56,006 nt of DNA from an uncultured Erysipelotrichaceae bacterium (GTDB taxonomy: Bacteria > Bacillota_I > Bacilli_A > RFN20 > CAG-288): positions 1 to 56,006 of the forward strand of contig CACYCE010000008.1 in NCBI GenBank assembly GCA_902772915.1. Direction: 5' to 3'. Below are positions 32,694 through 40,526 of this stretch, piece after piece. The notes under the pieces are model-generated. The model was given only the letters and a program-made list of their open reading frames with translations. It did no database searches and was not told the DNA's origin. The number at the start of each line of letters is the position of its first letter. Position 1 is the first letter of the stretch. The position numbers and the translations under genes were made by a program.

Positions 32694-34448
32694 ATGGCTT
32701 TAATCAATATTAAAATCAACAACGTCCCTTTACAGGTTGAAGAGGGAACTTCCATTCTAGCCGCTGCTAGATTGTTGAAAATCGAAATTCCTACACTTTG
32801 TTACACTCCTATGCACCTAGTTCATCAACACAACAATCGCGCTTCTTGCCGTGTTTGTGTAGTTGAAATTAAAGGCAGAAGAAATTTAGCTCCGGCTTGT
32901 CACACTGAATGTACTGAAGGTATGGAAATCTTCACCAACACTCAAAGAGTCGTCATTGCTAGAAGAACCGTCATCGAATTATTGTTGTCTGATCACCCTC
33001 TAGATTGTCCTACTTGTTCGAAAAATATGAATTGTAGACTTCAAGCTGTCGCTGATCAAATGGGTATTAGAAAGATGCCTTTTAAAGGCGAATATTCTAA
33101 ACCTAACGTCTATTCAGATCCTACTTTCCCTATTAGAAGAAATTCCGCAAAATGTATTTTATGCGGTAACTGCGTCACCGTTTGTAACGAAGTTCAAACT
33201 TGCGGTGTCTTAGCTACTTATAAGCGTGGCTTCCACACTGAAGTCGGTGGAGAATTCGGCTTAGATTTATCTAAAACTAACTGTGTCGCTTGTGGGCAAT
33301 GTGTCAATGTTTGTCCTACTGGGGCTTTAGCTCAAGAATCAGTTTCTGATCAAGTCTGGAAAGTCTTAGGTGATGAAACTAAGAAAGTCGTCGTCCAAGT
33401 TGCTCCTTCAGTTAGAGCAGCTTTAGGTGAAGAATTCAAATATAACATTGGAACTTCCGTCACTGGCAAGATTCCTACCGCCTTAAGACAAATGGGCTTT
33501 GATGCTGTTTACGATACTAACTTCGGCGCGGATTTGACCATTGTTGAAGAAGCTAATGAATTAGTTAAGAGATTGCAAAATAACGGACCTTTACCTTTAA
33601 TTACTTCTTGCTGTCCCGGTTGGATTAATTTCATCGAAAAGAATTATCCTGAGATGTTGAAATATCCTTCTTCTTGCAAGTCTCCTATGTCTATGCAAGG
33701 GGCAACTATCAAGGCTTATTTGGCTGAAAAGAAAGGATGGAATCCTAAAGATGTCATCATTGTTTCTGTCATGCCTTGTACTGCTAAGTTGGATGAAATT
33801 AATCGTCAACAATTGGGTGAAGATCAACTTAAAGATAACGATTACGTCTTAACCACGAGAGATTTCGCCTCTATGATTAAGCAAGCTGGTATCAATTTCG
33901 ATACTTTAGATGTCTCTTCTTTCGATGACCCTATGGGTGAATCTACTGGTGGCGCTGATATCTTCGGTGCTTCTGGAGGTGTTATGGAAGCGGCTATCAG
34001 ATGCGCTAGATTCTGGTTAGAAGGAAAGACTGATAACTTAGAAATTCCTGAATTGAGAGGCTACGCTCCTGTTAAGAAGGGTAAAGTAACTATCAACGGC
34101 ATTGAATTAAGCTTATGCTGTGTCTCAGGTTTAGGTAATGCAAGACAAGTTCTCGAAGATATTAAATCTGGGAAAGAACATTACGATTTTGTCGAAGTAA
34201 TGGCTTGCCCTGGAGGATGTGTTAACGGCGGTGGTCAACCTTTCTATCACTCTAAAGAATCTGTAACTTTAGTTAAAGCTAGACAAAGTGTCTTGTATTC
34301 TGAAGATAGATTAAAGATTCATAGAATTTCCGCTCAAAATAATTCTATTATCAAACTCTATCAAGAATTTTATGGTGAATATGGTTCTGAGAAAGCTGAA
34401 GAGCATCTCCACACTCATTTTACCGATAGACAATACAAACAATTCTAA
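32694..34448 (+). CDS. hydA: NADH-dependent [FeFe] hydrogenase, catalytic subunit
   Basis: A 584-residue group A [FeFe] hydrogenase. N-terminal 2Fe-2S domain (CYTPM at 36, CRVCVVE at 52, CHTEC at 69), a His-ligated cluster region (HPLDCPTCSKNMNC, 101-114) and two 4Fe-4S clusters (CILCGNCVTVC at 154, CVACGQCVNVCP at 197). The H-cluster signatures are complete: TSCCPGW (304-310), MPCTAK (360-365) and MACPGGCVNGGGQP (503-516). A small-subunit-like C-terminal tail ends the protein. Unlike the hydrogenase at 28577 all three motifs are canonical. With hydC and hydB it should form the cytoplasmic trimer that disposes of fermentation electrons as H2. Confidence 0.97.
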   Translation: MALINIKINNVPLQVEEGTSILAAARLLKIEIPTLCYTPMHLVHQHNNRASCRVCVVEIKGRRNLAPACHTECTEGMEIFTNTQRVVIARRTVIELLLSDHPLDCPTCSKNMNCRLQAVADQMGIRKMPFKGEYSKPNVYSDPTFPIRRNSAKCILCGNCVTVCNEVQTCGVLATYKRGFHTEVGGEFGLDLSKTNCVACGQCVNVCPTGALAQESVSDQVWKVLGDETKKVVVQVAPSVRAALGEEFKYNIGTSVTGKIPTALRQMGFDAVYDTNFGADLTIVEEANELVKRLQNNGPLPLITSCCPGWINFIEKNYPEMLKYPSSCKSPMSMQGATIKAYLAEKKGWNPKDVIIVSVMPCTAKLDEINRQQLGEDQLKDNDYVLTTRDFASMIKQAGINFDTLDVSSFDDPMGESTGGADIFGASGGVMEAAIRCARFWLEGKTDNLEIPELRGYAPVKKGKVTINGIELSLCCVSGLGNARQVLEDIKSGKEHYDFVEVMACPGGCVNGGGQPFYHSKESVTLVKARQSVLYSEDRLKIHRISAQNNSIIKLYQEFYGEYGSEKAEEHLHTHFTDRQYKQF

Positions 34449-34473
34449 ACTTGTATCTTTAATTAGATGAATT

Positions 34474-34511
34474 AAACCCTTACTTTGTGTAAAATACTAG
34501 TAAGGGTTTTT
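34474..34511 (+). terminator. Terminator of hydCBA
   Basis: AACCCTTACT / AGTAAGGGTT stem with a 14-base loop and five T residues, ending just before the mrp ribosome site. Confidence 0.85.
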
Positions 34512-34524
34512 GGAAGGAATTTAT

Positions 34525-35349
34525 ATGAAAAGTAGTGAAGAAGAATTTCAAAAGAAAGTTGAAGAAAAATTCGGCGGTATTAAGCAAGCTGAGCTAGGTA
34601 AAGGTGCCTCAGTTAAGCATGTAATTGGTATCGTCTCGGGTAAAGGTGGGGTTGGTAAATCCTTTGTTTCCTCTTACTTAGCGGTTTTATTGGCTAGAAG
34701 AGGGTATAGAGTCGGTATTATGGACGCCGATATCACCGGTCCTTCTATTCCTTACGCTTTCGGAATTAAAACTAAAATTTACGGTAACCAAGAAAATATG
34801 ATGTTACCTGGATTAACTGCTAAAGAGCACATTCAAGTCATATCTTCGAATATGCTTTTAGATAACGATACTGATCCAATCGTGTGGAGAGGCCCTATGA
34901 TTGCTGGTATGGTTTCTCAATTCTATACTCAAACTTTGTGGGAATACCTAGATTTCTTATTAATCGATATGCCTCCTGGAACCGGGGATGTACCTTTAAC
35001 TATCTTCCAGACAATAAAAATGGATGGCATAGTCATCACTACTTCACCTCAAGGTTTAGTCAGTATGGTCGTTGAAAAAGCCGCTAATATGGCAAAAATG
35101 ATGAATATTCCTATCTTAGGTTTAGTCTCTAATATGTCTTATGTTAAGTGCCCTCATTGCGGAGAAGAAATCTATCTCTACGGAAAAGATCACTTAGATG
35201 AATTAATGGCTACTCACGATATTAAAACTGGAGTGAGAGTTCCTTTTGATTCTCTTATCGCTTCTTATATCGATAAGGGCGCTGTCGAAGAATTAGACGT
35301 TCCTTATTTAGATAAATTAGCAGATTCTGTAAGTGAATTAGAAAAATAA
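34525..35349 (+). CDS. mrp: Mrp/NBP35-family ATP-binding iron-sulfur carrier
   Basis: A 274-residue P-loop ATPase of the Mrp/ApbC/NBP35 family, which carries and delivers 4Fe-4S clusters. Motifs: IVSGKGGVGKSFVSS (deviant Walker A, about residue 38), MDADITGPSIP, DMPPGTGDVPLT and CPHC (209-212), the cluster-bridging cysteines at the dimer interface. The DUF59 domain of longer Mrp proteins is absent. ATG 34525 has a GGAAGG site 7 bases upstream; a TTG start at 34510 would fall inside the hydCBA terminator. Sitting directly after the hydrogenase operon, it may serve cluster supply to these iron-sulfur proteins; that link is inferred. Confidence 0.93.
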   Translation: MKSSEEEFQKKVEEKFGGIKQAELGKGASVKHVIGIVSGKGGVGKSFVSSYLAVLLARRGYRVGIMDADITGPSIPYAFGIKTKIYGNQENMMLPGLTAKEHIQVISSNMLLDNDTDPIVWRGPMIAGMVSQFYTQTLWEYLDFLLIDMPPGTGDVPLTIFQTIKMDGIVITTSPQGLVSMVVEKAANMAKMMNIPILGLVSNMSYVKCPHCGEEIYLYGKDHLDELMATHDIKTGVRVPFDSLIASYIDKGAVEELDVPYLDKLADSVSELEK

Positions 35350-35351
35350 TT

Positions 35352-36098
35352 ATGACAGAAGAAATTAAGAGAGAAAGCAATAAGTTAACTCAGGAGTTTC
35401 TTTCTGCTTTTAAAGATATTGAAACTTTTATAGTTGATTTAGCACGCACTAAAACTCACGATGATTACATTACTTTTTCTCGAGCTTTGACTTACGTGTT
35501 TAAATTCAAATTAAATTACGCAATATCTAAGCCTTACATCTATAATTTCTTAAAAACTTGTGCCGATATAAGAAATATCTTGTCCCACAATAACGATTTT
35601 GTCGTTCCTAGTGAAGAAGTAGTTAAAAATATAAAAATAATTGCTGCAGAATTAAATCATCCTGTTTTAATTAAAGATATCGCGACTAAGGGAAGTGATT
35701 TATTAGTTTGCGGACCTAATTCTAATATTAGGAATGTCGTTGAAAAAATGGCGGAAAAAGGTCTTTCTCACGTACCTATATTAGTCAATAATAAAGTCGT
35801 AGGTATTTTCTCTAATACTTCGTTCTTTCAAAAATATCACGAATCTAAGAATTTAGTTGTCGAAGATGATATGCGCGTCTTAGATTTTGAAGATATCTCT
35901 TCTTCTCACAAACATTTAAGCGAAGAATTCATCTTTGTTTCTAACGACACAAAAGTTGAAGATATCATTGGAGTCTTCTCTAAGAAAAGAGGGGAAAAGA
36001 GAGTCGCTTGTATATTCGTAACTACTACTGGAGATAGTTTTGGAGACTTACTAGGTATAGTTACTGAAACTGATTTATTGAAGATTGCTGATATGTAA
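35352..36098 (+). CDS. CBS-pair protein with helical N-terminal domain
   Basis: A 248-residue cytoplasmic protein. Residues 1 to about 105 are helical (FLSAFKDIETFIVDLA, YNFLKTCADIRNILSHNNDF). Residues 110-248 hold two CBS motifs (DLLVCGPNSNIRNVVEKMAEKGLSHVPIL and FIFVSNDTKVEDIIGVFSKK, ending LLGIVTETDLLKIADM), so it probably senses adenine nucleotides. It starts 2 bases after mrp and shares its transcript, closed by the terminator at 36098. The ADIRNILSHN segment recalls HEPN/DUF-type helical domains of toxin or abortive-infection proteins, but the RxxxxH pattern (RNILSH) is the only support. Confidence 0.75.
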   Translation: MTEEIKRESNKLTQEFLSAFKDIETFIVDLARTKTHDDYITFSRALTYVFKFKLNYAISKPYIYNFLKTCADIRNILSHNNDFVVPSEEVVKNIKIIAAELNHPVLIKDIATKGSDLLVCGPNSNIRNVVEKMAEKGLSHVPILVNNKVVGIFSNTSFFQKYHESKNLVVEDDMRVLDFEDISSSHKHLSEEFIFVSNDTKVEDIIGVFSKKRGEKRVACIFVTTTGDSFGDLLGIVTETDLLKIADM

Positions 36099-36125
36099 AA
36101 AAGTCCGATTAAATCGGACTTTTTG
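36098..36125. terminator. Bidirectional terminator between the CBS protein and dfx
   Basis: AAAAAGTCCGAT / ATCGGACTTTTT with a three-base loop; A- and T-runs on both strands let it serve both convergent genes. Confidence 0.93.
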
Positions 36126-36129
36126 TTTC

Positions 36130-36504
36130 CTAGATTTCAGCTTTCCAAAAGCCGTGTAAATTGCACATTTCGTAGGCCGCTATAGGTTTTTCTCCACCTA
36201 AATCAAATTGAGCTTCAGGTTTATCACTAGCAGTCAAGGATTGAATTTTGAATCCTTTATCAGTTTCTAAGATGATGTACTCAATTAAATGAGGTACACT
36301 CATCGGATGAGGGACTGATCCAACTTGAACACAAACCTTGTCCCCTTCAATTTTAACAACAGGAACGTGCTTTTCTAGAGCGCCATCAGTGGTGTTAGGA
36401 TTGAGTTTTACCATAGGTTGACCGCAGCAGATGGGAGTTTCGGTTTGTTCTTCTTTAAAGGCTAATAAGTTATGACAAAGCTTGCAATAATAAAAAGTAG
36501 ACAT
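36130..36504 (-). CDS. dfx: Desulfoferrodoxin / superoxide reductase (2Fe type)
   Basis: A 124-residue class I superoxide reductase, reducing superoxide to peroxide without making O2. The N-terminal desulforedoxin site has CKLC (7-10) and ICCGQ (27-28). The catalytic Fe(His)4Cys site is given by EKHVPV (first His and the conserved Glu/Lys), GSVPHPM, VPHLIEYI and the terminal CNLHGFW. This enzyme is typical of strict anaerobes and fits the hydrogenases next door. A GGAGGA ribosome site precedes the ATG. Confidence 0.96.
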   Translation of the reverse strand: MSTFYYCKLCHNLLAFKEEQTETPICCGQPMVKLNPNTTDGALEKHVPVVKIEGDKVCVQVGSVPHPMSVPHLIEYIILETDKGFKIQSLTASDKPEAQFDLGGEKPIAAYEMCNLHGFWKAEI

Positions 36505-36687
36505 ATTGTTCCTCCAATTCTTACTAATATTATGAAGTAAAACTGTTAAAAGATAAAGTAAATTTATATTTTGAAATTATAAAACAGGTTATAGTATTTA
36601 ATTTAAGTTTAAATTTTAAAAAATCGTTTTTAACTCTTGATAAATAATTTAAATTCATCTATTATAACTAAGCGAGGAAATTCAACT

Positions 36688-36764
36688 GGCCCTGTAGCTC
36701 AGCTGGATAGAGCAACAGCCTTCTAAGCTGTGGGCCGAACGTTCGAATCGTTTCAGGGTCACCA
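36688..36764 (+). tRNA. tRNA-Arg (anticodon UCU)
   Basis: 77 bases: acceptor GGCCCTG/CAGGGTC with one G-U pair, D-arm TAGCTCAGCTGGATAGAGC, anticodon loop CTTCTAA (anticodon TCT), T-loop GTTCGAATC, discriminator A and encoded CCA. UCU reads AGA, the favoured Arg codon in these genes. Confidence 0.95.
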
Positions 36765-36808
36765 TTATCGTATATACTTAATTAAAGTTAAATATGCGAA
36801 CAAAACGC

Positions 36809-36832
36809 AAAGAGGAGTAATCCTCTTTTTTT
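36809..36832 (+). terminator. Terminator after tRNA-Arg
   Basis: AAAGAGGA / TCCTCTTT stem with GTAA loop and a T-run. Confidence 0.85.
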
Positions 36833-37011
36833 ATTTAATGTCTACGCTCATATACTAGTTAGGTGAATATGGCGATGGAGATTTAAATAATTGAACTATA
36901 ATAAAAAACTTTTTTAACTTTAATAAAGGAGAAGTTGACTATATAAATTTATTTGAATTAAAAGTGTTTATCTCAATTATTTTAAATTATATAAAGCAAC
37001 ATATATTTTTA

Positions 37012-37020
37012 TGGTAAAAT
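37012..37020 (+). promoter_or_regulatory. Extended -10 promoter of nrnA
   Basis: TGGTAAAAT fits TGnTAnAAT, 20 bases before ATG 37041; an AGGAGG site follows. The rest of the 36833-37040 interval shows no gene. Confidence 0.45.
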
Positions 37021-37040
37021 GAATACTCCAGGAGGTTATT

Positions 37041-38051
37041 ATGCAATCTATAGAATATTTCAAACAACTTAAGACTGAATTCAAAGCGATTTTAAAAGCT
37101 ATTAAAGATAGTGATAGGATCGTCATTTTCAGACATAAAGTTCCTGACTATGATGCTTTTGGCACACAGATGGGCTTATATACTTGGATTAAAGAAAACT
37201 ATCCTGAAAAAGAAGTTCATTACGTGGGAGAATCTCATCATGCTTTCGTTCCTCGTTTATTCCCTCAACCTGAAGTTCTAGGTGAAGAATTTTATTCTAA
37301 ACCTTACTTAGCTATCATCGTTGATACTGGTAATTTAGATCGCGTATCCGAGCTTAATTTATCTAATGCTACTCAAGTAATTAGAATCGATCATCATCCT
37401 GAAGTCGCTCCTGAAAATTGGGGAGATATTAAATGCATCCACCCTGAAATGGCCGCTGCTAGTGAATTAGTTGCGTTGATGCTTCAATCTATAGGTACTA
37501 GTTTTTCTTATAGAGGAGAAATGAGTTCTAAAGCTGCAGAATATTTCTTCATTGGAATTGTTGGAGATTCTGGTAGGTTTAAATATCCTGAAGTCTCTTC
37601 TATGACTTTTAGAGTCACCGCTGATTTAATCGACTGTGGAATTGATAAAGATGCTATCTACAGAAAGATGTATCTGACTCCTATTAAAGAATTAGAATTC
37701 AAGAAATTAATCTTAAATTCTTATAAAGTAACAGAAAAAGGCACTTTATATTACATCATGACTGATGAGATGCTTAAACAATTTAATTTTATTCCTGGAG
37801 AAGGTAAATTAGGCTTAGATAATTTCAGAGATATCGAAGGAATCTACGCTGAAGTTAGTATCACCGAGGATGTTAAAGAAGGTAATTATAGATTATCCTT
37901 TAGATCTTCTTGCAAACACGTATCTAAAGTCGCTCAACTATTTGAAGGAGGCGGACACGCTTTTGCTGCCGGTGGTAAATTAAAAAGTCTAGATGAATTA
38001 CCTAGACTATTAGAGGAATTGGATAATTTAGAGATTGTTGTTAAAGATTAG
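37041..38051 (+). CDS. nrnA: NrnA-type DHH/DHHA1 phosphoesterase
   Basis: A 336-residue DHH-family phosphoesterase of the nanoRNase/pAp phosphatase (NrnA) type, degrading very short RNAs and dephosphorylating pAp, or cleaving pApA from c-di-AMP turnover. Motifs: HKVPDYDAFGTQMG (motif I), VDTGNLDRVS (motif II), IDHHPEV (DHH, motif III), GDSGRFKYPEV (motif IV) and the C-terminal DHHA1 GGGHAFAAGGKL. No membrane helices are present, so it is NrnA rather than GdpP. The 3' end overlaps the convergent lipoprotein gene by 11 bases. Confidence 0.93.
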   Translation: MQSIEYFKQLKTEFKAILKAIKDSDRIVIFRHKVPDYDAFGTQMGLYTWIKENYPEKEVHYVGESHHAFVPRLFPQPEVLGEEFYSKPYLAIIVDTGNLDRVSELNLSNATQVIRIDHHPEVAPENWGDIKCIHPEMAAASELVALMLQSIGTSFSYRGEMSSKAAEYFFIGIVGDSGRFKYPEVSSMTFRVTADLIDCGIDKDAIYRKMYLTPIKELEFKKLILNSYKVTEKGTLYYIMTDEMLKQFNFIPGEGKLGLDNFRDIEGIYAEVSITEDVKEGNYRLSFRSSCKHVSKVAQLFEGGGHAFAAGGKLKSLDELPRLLEELDNLEIVVKD

Positions 38052-39063
38052 CAATCATCTTGTTAAATTCAATTTCTTCAGATTGTTTTCTAAGTTCTTC
38101 TTTTGAAGAACTTTTTAAATTTCTAACTTCTTCTAATTGGGCCGAAGAGTAAGAATAACTATTATCAGAATTCTCAATTATTTCACCTTCGTTATGATAA
38201 ACAATTAAAGAAGAGTAAACTCCATTTTTGTAGGTTACTAAAGAAGGAACATAACCAGATAAATAATTAGTCAACCCATATTTTTCTTTAAAAGCTTTCC
38301 AAATAATTTCATATTCGTTACCAGGTTCGACTTTATCTCTAATTTCACTTACATCGTAAATATAAATTAACTTTTCAGGATTAGAATAAGAATAGGGAAT
38401 TAAATAATTCTTCATTAAACTCTGACAGTCTGAACAACTATTCCATAGGTAGAAAATAGAGACTTGATTTTTATTAGCTATATCTAAATCTAAAGAAAAA
38501 GTTGTTTCATTATTTTCTATTTGGTAATTGTAGTTTTCCGATTCTAAATATTTGTTTTCTAAATCGTTTAAACAGATGATGTTAGATTTCTTAAAATAGG
38601 TATCTAGAGTGTATTTAAATTTTGAATAAGTCGGGGCGCCAATTAAAGAATCTACGACTTTACCTTTGGAATAAAAATACAAAGTTGGAGTGGAAGTTAC
38701 CAAAGGGTAAGTAGAACTATCTTCATTAGATAATTCGTTGAAAGTTGTCGAAGAAATAGTGTAAAAGACCACGGAATTTTCTTTAGTGTATTCCACTATT
38801 AGATTTCTCATATCTGCGCAACCTTGGCATTGAAATTTAGTAACGAATAAGACAAAATCAAAATCCGTAGTCTTAGACATACTAACTTTAGTTTTTAGAT
38901 CTAAAGCTGATTTCAACATGACTATCGAAGCGGAAGATTCATTTTTATAAGGCCTAATTTTATTTATTTCAACAGGAATAGAATAAATTGATTCAACAGG
39001 GGAATTATTACACGCTGTTAAAGCAAACAAAGATATACCTAGTAATAAAATACTTTTCTTCAT
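38041..39063 (-). CDS. Lipoprotein with two thioredoxin-like CxxC segments
   Basis: A 340-residue predicted lipoprotein: a Lys-rich start, hydrophobic stretch and lipobox LTAC (Cys 18). Two segments look like thioredoxin-fold active sites: FDFVLFVTKFQCQGCADM (CQGC, about residue 76) with a cis-Pro-like TSTPTLYFY, and QVSIFYLWNSCSDCQSLM (CSDC, about 212) with a second GYVPSLVTYKNG. That pattern suggests tandem thioredoxin-like domains outside the membrane, for thiol-disulfide exchange or as a structural relic. CQGC and CSDC are unusual active-site dipeptides, so redox activity is uncertain. It is monocistronic and convergent with nrnA. Confidence 0.75.
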   Translation of the reverse strand: MKKSILLLGISLFALTACNNSPVESIYSIPVEINKIRPYKNESSASIVMLKSALDLKTKVSMSKTTDFDFVLFVTKFQCQGCADMRNLIVEYTKENSVVFYTISSTTFNELSNEDSSTYPLVTSTPTLYFYSKGKVVDSLIGAPTYSKFKYTLDTYFKKSNIICLNDLENKYLESENYNYQIENNETTFSLDLDIANKNQVSIFYLWNSCSDCQSLMKNYLIPYSYSNPEKLIYIYDVSEIRDKVEPGNEYEIIWKAFKEKYGLTNYLSGYVPSLVTYKNGVYSSLIVYHNEGEIIENSDNSYSYSSAQLEEVRNLKSSSKEELRKQSEEIEFNKMIANL

Positions 39064-39101
39064 GTAATAAATTATAAATCATTATTTCTTTAGTGAAAAA
39101 G

Positions 39102-39137
39102 AAAAAAGGGAAGAATCTATTTAGATTCAACCCTTAT
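39102..39137 (-). terminator. Terminator of ackA
   Basis: AAGGG-AAG-AATCTA and TAGATT-CAA-CCCTT arms with a 2-base loop; on the minus strand followed by a T-run. Confidence 0.75.
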
Positions 39138-39164
39138 ATAGTATCAAATTAAATTTCTAGTAAA

Positions 39165-40370
39165 CTATTTTAAGCCTAAGATTCTAACGATATCTCTAGC
39201 AATCATCAATTCTTCATCGGTAGGAATGACGACCATAGGAATGGAAGAATCAGGAGCGGAAATAATACCTTCTTTACCTAAAGCGATTTCTTCGTTGAGC
39301 TTATCATCTAACTTTAAGCCCATGAATTCAGAGCATTCATCGATGACTGCTTTTCTATAATAAGGAGCATTTTCACCAATACCTGCTGACCAGACGATTA
39401 AATCGACTCTACCTAATCTGCAAGCGTAAGCAGCGATGAATTGAGCTAATTTTCTCGCCCACATAGTGATAGCCAATTTAGCTTTAGGATCACCTTTTTC
39501 TGCCGCAGCTTGGATATCTCTAGTATCGTTAGAAACTTCCGAGACACCTAATAAACCAGATTGTTTATTGAATTCTTGATAGAGATCTTCACAGCTTCTA
39601 TTAGTGCAGTTTACTAAATAATTGAGAACGGAAGGATCTAAATCACCAGTTCTAGTACCCATCATGATTCCTCCTAAAGGAGTTAAGCCCATGGAAGTTA
39701 GGACACATTTATTATCTTTAACCGCACATAAGGAAGCACCTGAACCGATGTGGAGAGTTAATATACGAGCATCTTTTTTATTGTGTAAATATTTCTTAGT
39801 AGCTATTTCCGCTAAATATTTGTGAGAAGTACCGTGAGCTCCGTATCTTCTGCATTTATATTTATCGTAATATTCACGCTTGATAGGGAAGAGGTAATCA
39901 GCTTCGTCCATAGATTGATGGAAAGCGGTATCGAAAACGGCGATTTGACCGACTTTAGGTAAAGCTGCTTTGAAAGCTCTAAAGCCGATTAAATGAGGTT
40001 TATTGTGCAAAGGAGCAAGAGGAATCAAAGATTCGATCTTATCTTCAGTGTCTTTATCGAAGACGTGGGAATCCGCAAAGTAAGGACCACCTTGAACGAT
40101 ACGGTGACCAATACCTTGTATTTCATCAAAAGAAGCGATGATTTGATGTTCGATTAATCCATTCATAATCAACTTAACGGCGACACCGTGATCAGCTACA
40201 GGCAAGACTTTAGTAATTTTTTTGCCTTCCTTATTTTTAATTGAGAAAATCGCATCATCGTGACCGATTCTCTCGACGATTCCATTGGTAAGAACCTTTT
40301 CTTCCGGCATTTCGTAAAGTTTGAACTTCATTGAAGATGAACCGGCATTGACAGCCATAACTTTAAACAT
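39165..40370 (-). CDS. ackA: Acetate kinase
   Basis: A 401-residue acetate kinase, making ATP and acetate from acetyl phosphate. Motifs: VMAVNAGSSSMKFKLYEM (phosphate 1), FDTAFHQSM, GAHGTSHKYLA, LTLHIGSGASL, DTRDIQ and VWSAGIGENAP. Full family length. It lies divergent from glgB. An AAGGAG site precedes the ATG. The phosphotransacetylase partner is not in this window. No convincing CcpA site is visible in the 156-base ackA-glgB gap. Confidence 0.97.
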   Translation of the reverse strand: MFKVMAVNAGSSSMKFKLYEMPEEKVLTNGIVERIGHDDAIFSIKNKEGKKITKVLPVADHGVAVKLIMNGLIEHQIIASFDEIQGIGHRIVQGGPYFADSHVFDKDTEDKIESLIPLAPLHNKPHLIGFRAFKAALPKVGQIAVFDTAFHQSMDEADYLFPIKREYYDKYKCRRYGAHGTSHKYLAEIATKKYLHNKKDARILTLHIGSGASLCAVKDNKCVLTSMGLTPLGGIMMGTRTGDLDPSVLNYLVNCTNRSCEDLYQEFNKQSGLLGVSEVSNDTRDIQAAAEKGDPKAKLAITMWARKLAQFIAAYACRLGRVDLIVWSAGIGENAPYYRKAVIDECSEFMGLKLDDKLNEEIALGKEGIISAPDSSIPMVVIPTDEELMIARDIVRILGLK

Positions 40371-40497
40371 TTAAATAATCTCCTTGTTATACAATTAGTA
40401 TTTTAATTCCTAGGTACAAAGTTTTCAATTTAATATTAATGACTTTTAAACTAGCAAAAGAACGTAAGTATATATTTAAAAAAATATATAAATAATT

Positions 40498-40503
40498 TAT
40501 AAT
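40498..40503 (+). promoter_or_regulatory. -10 box for glgB-glgP
   Basis: TATAAT 23 bases before ATG 40527, followed by an AAGGAG site. The -35 region is AT-rich and weak. Confidence 0.45.
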
Positions 40504-40526
40504 AAAGCGAATAAGGAGTTTTTATT

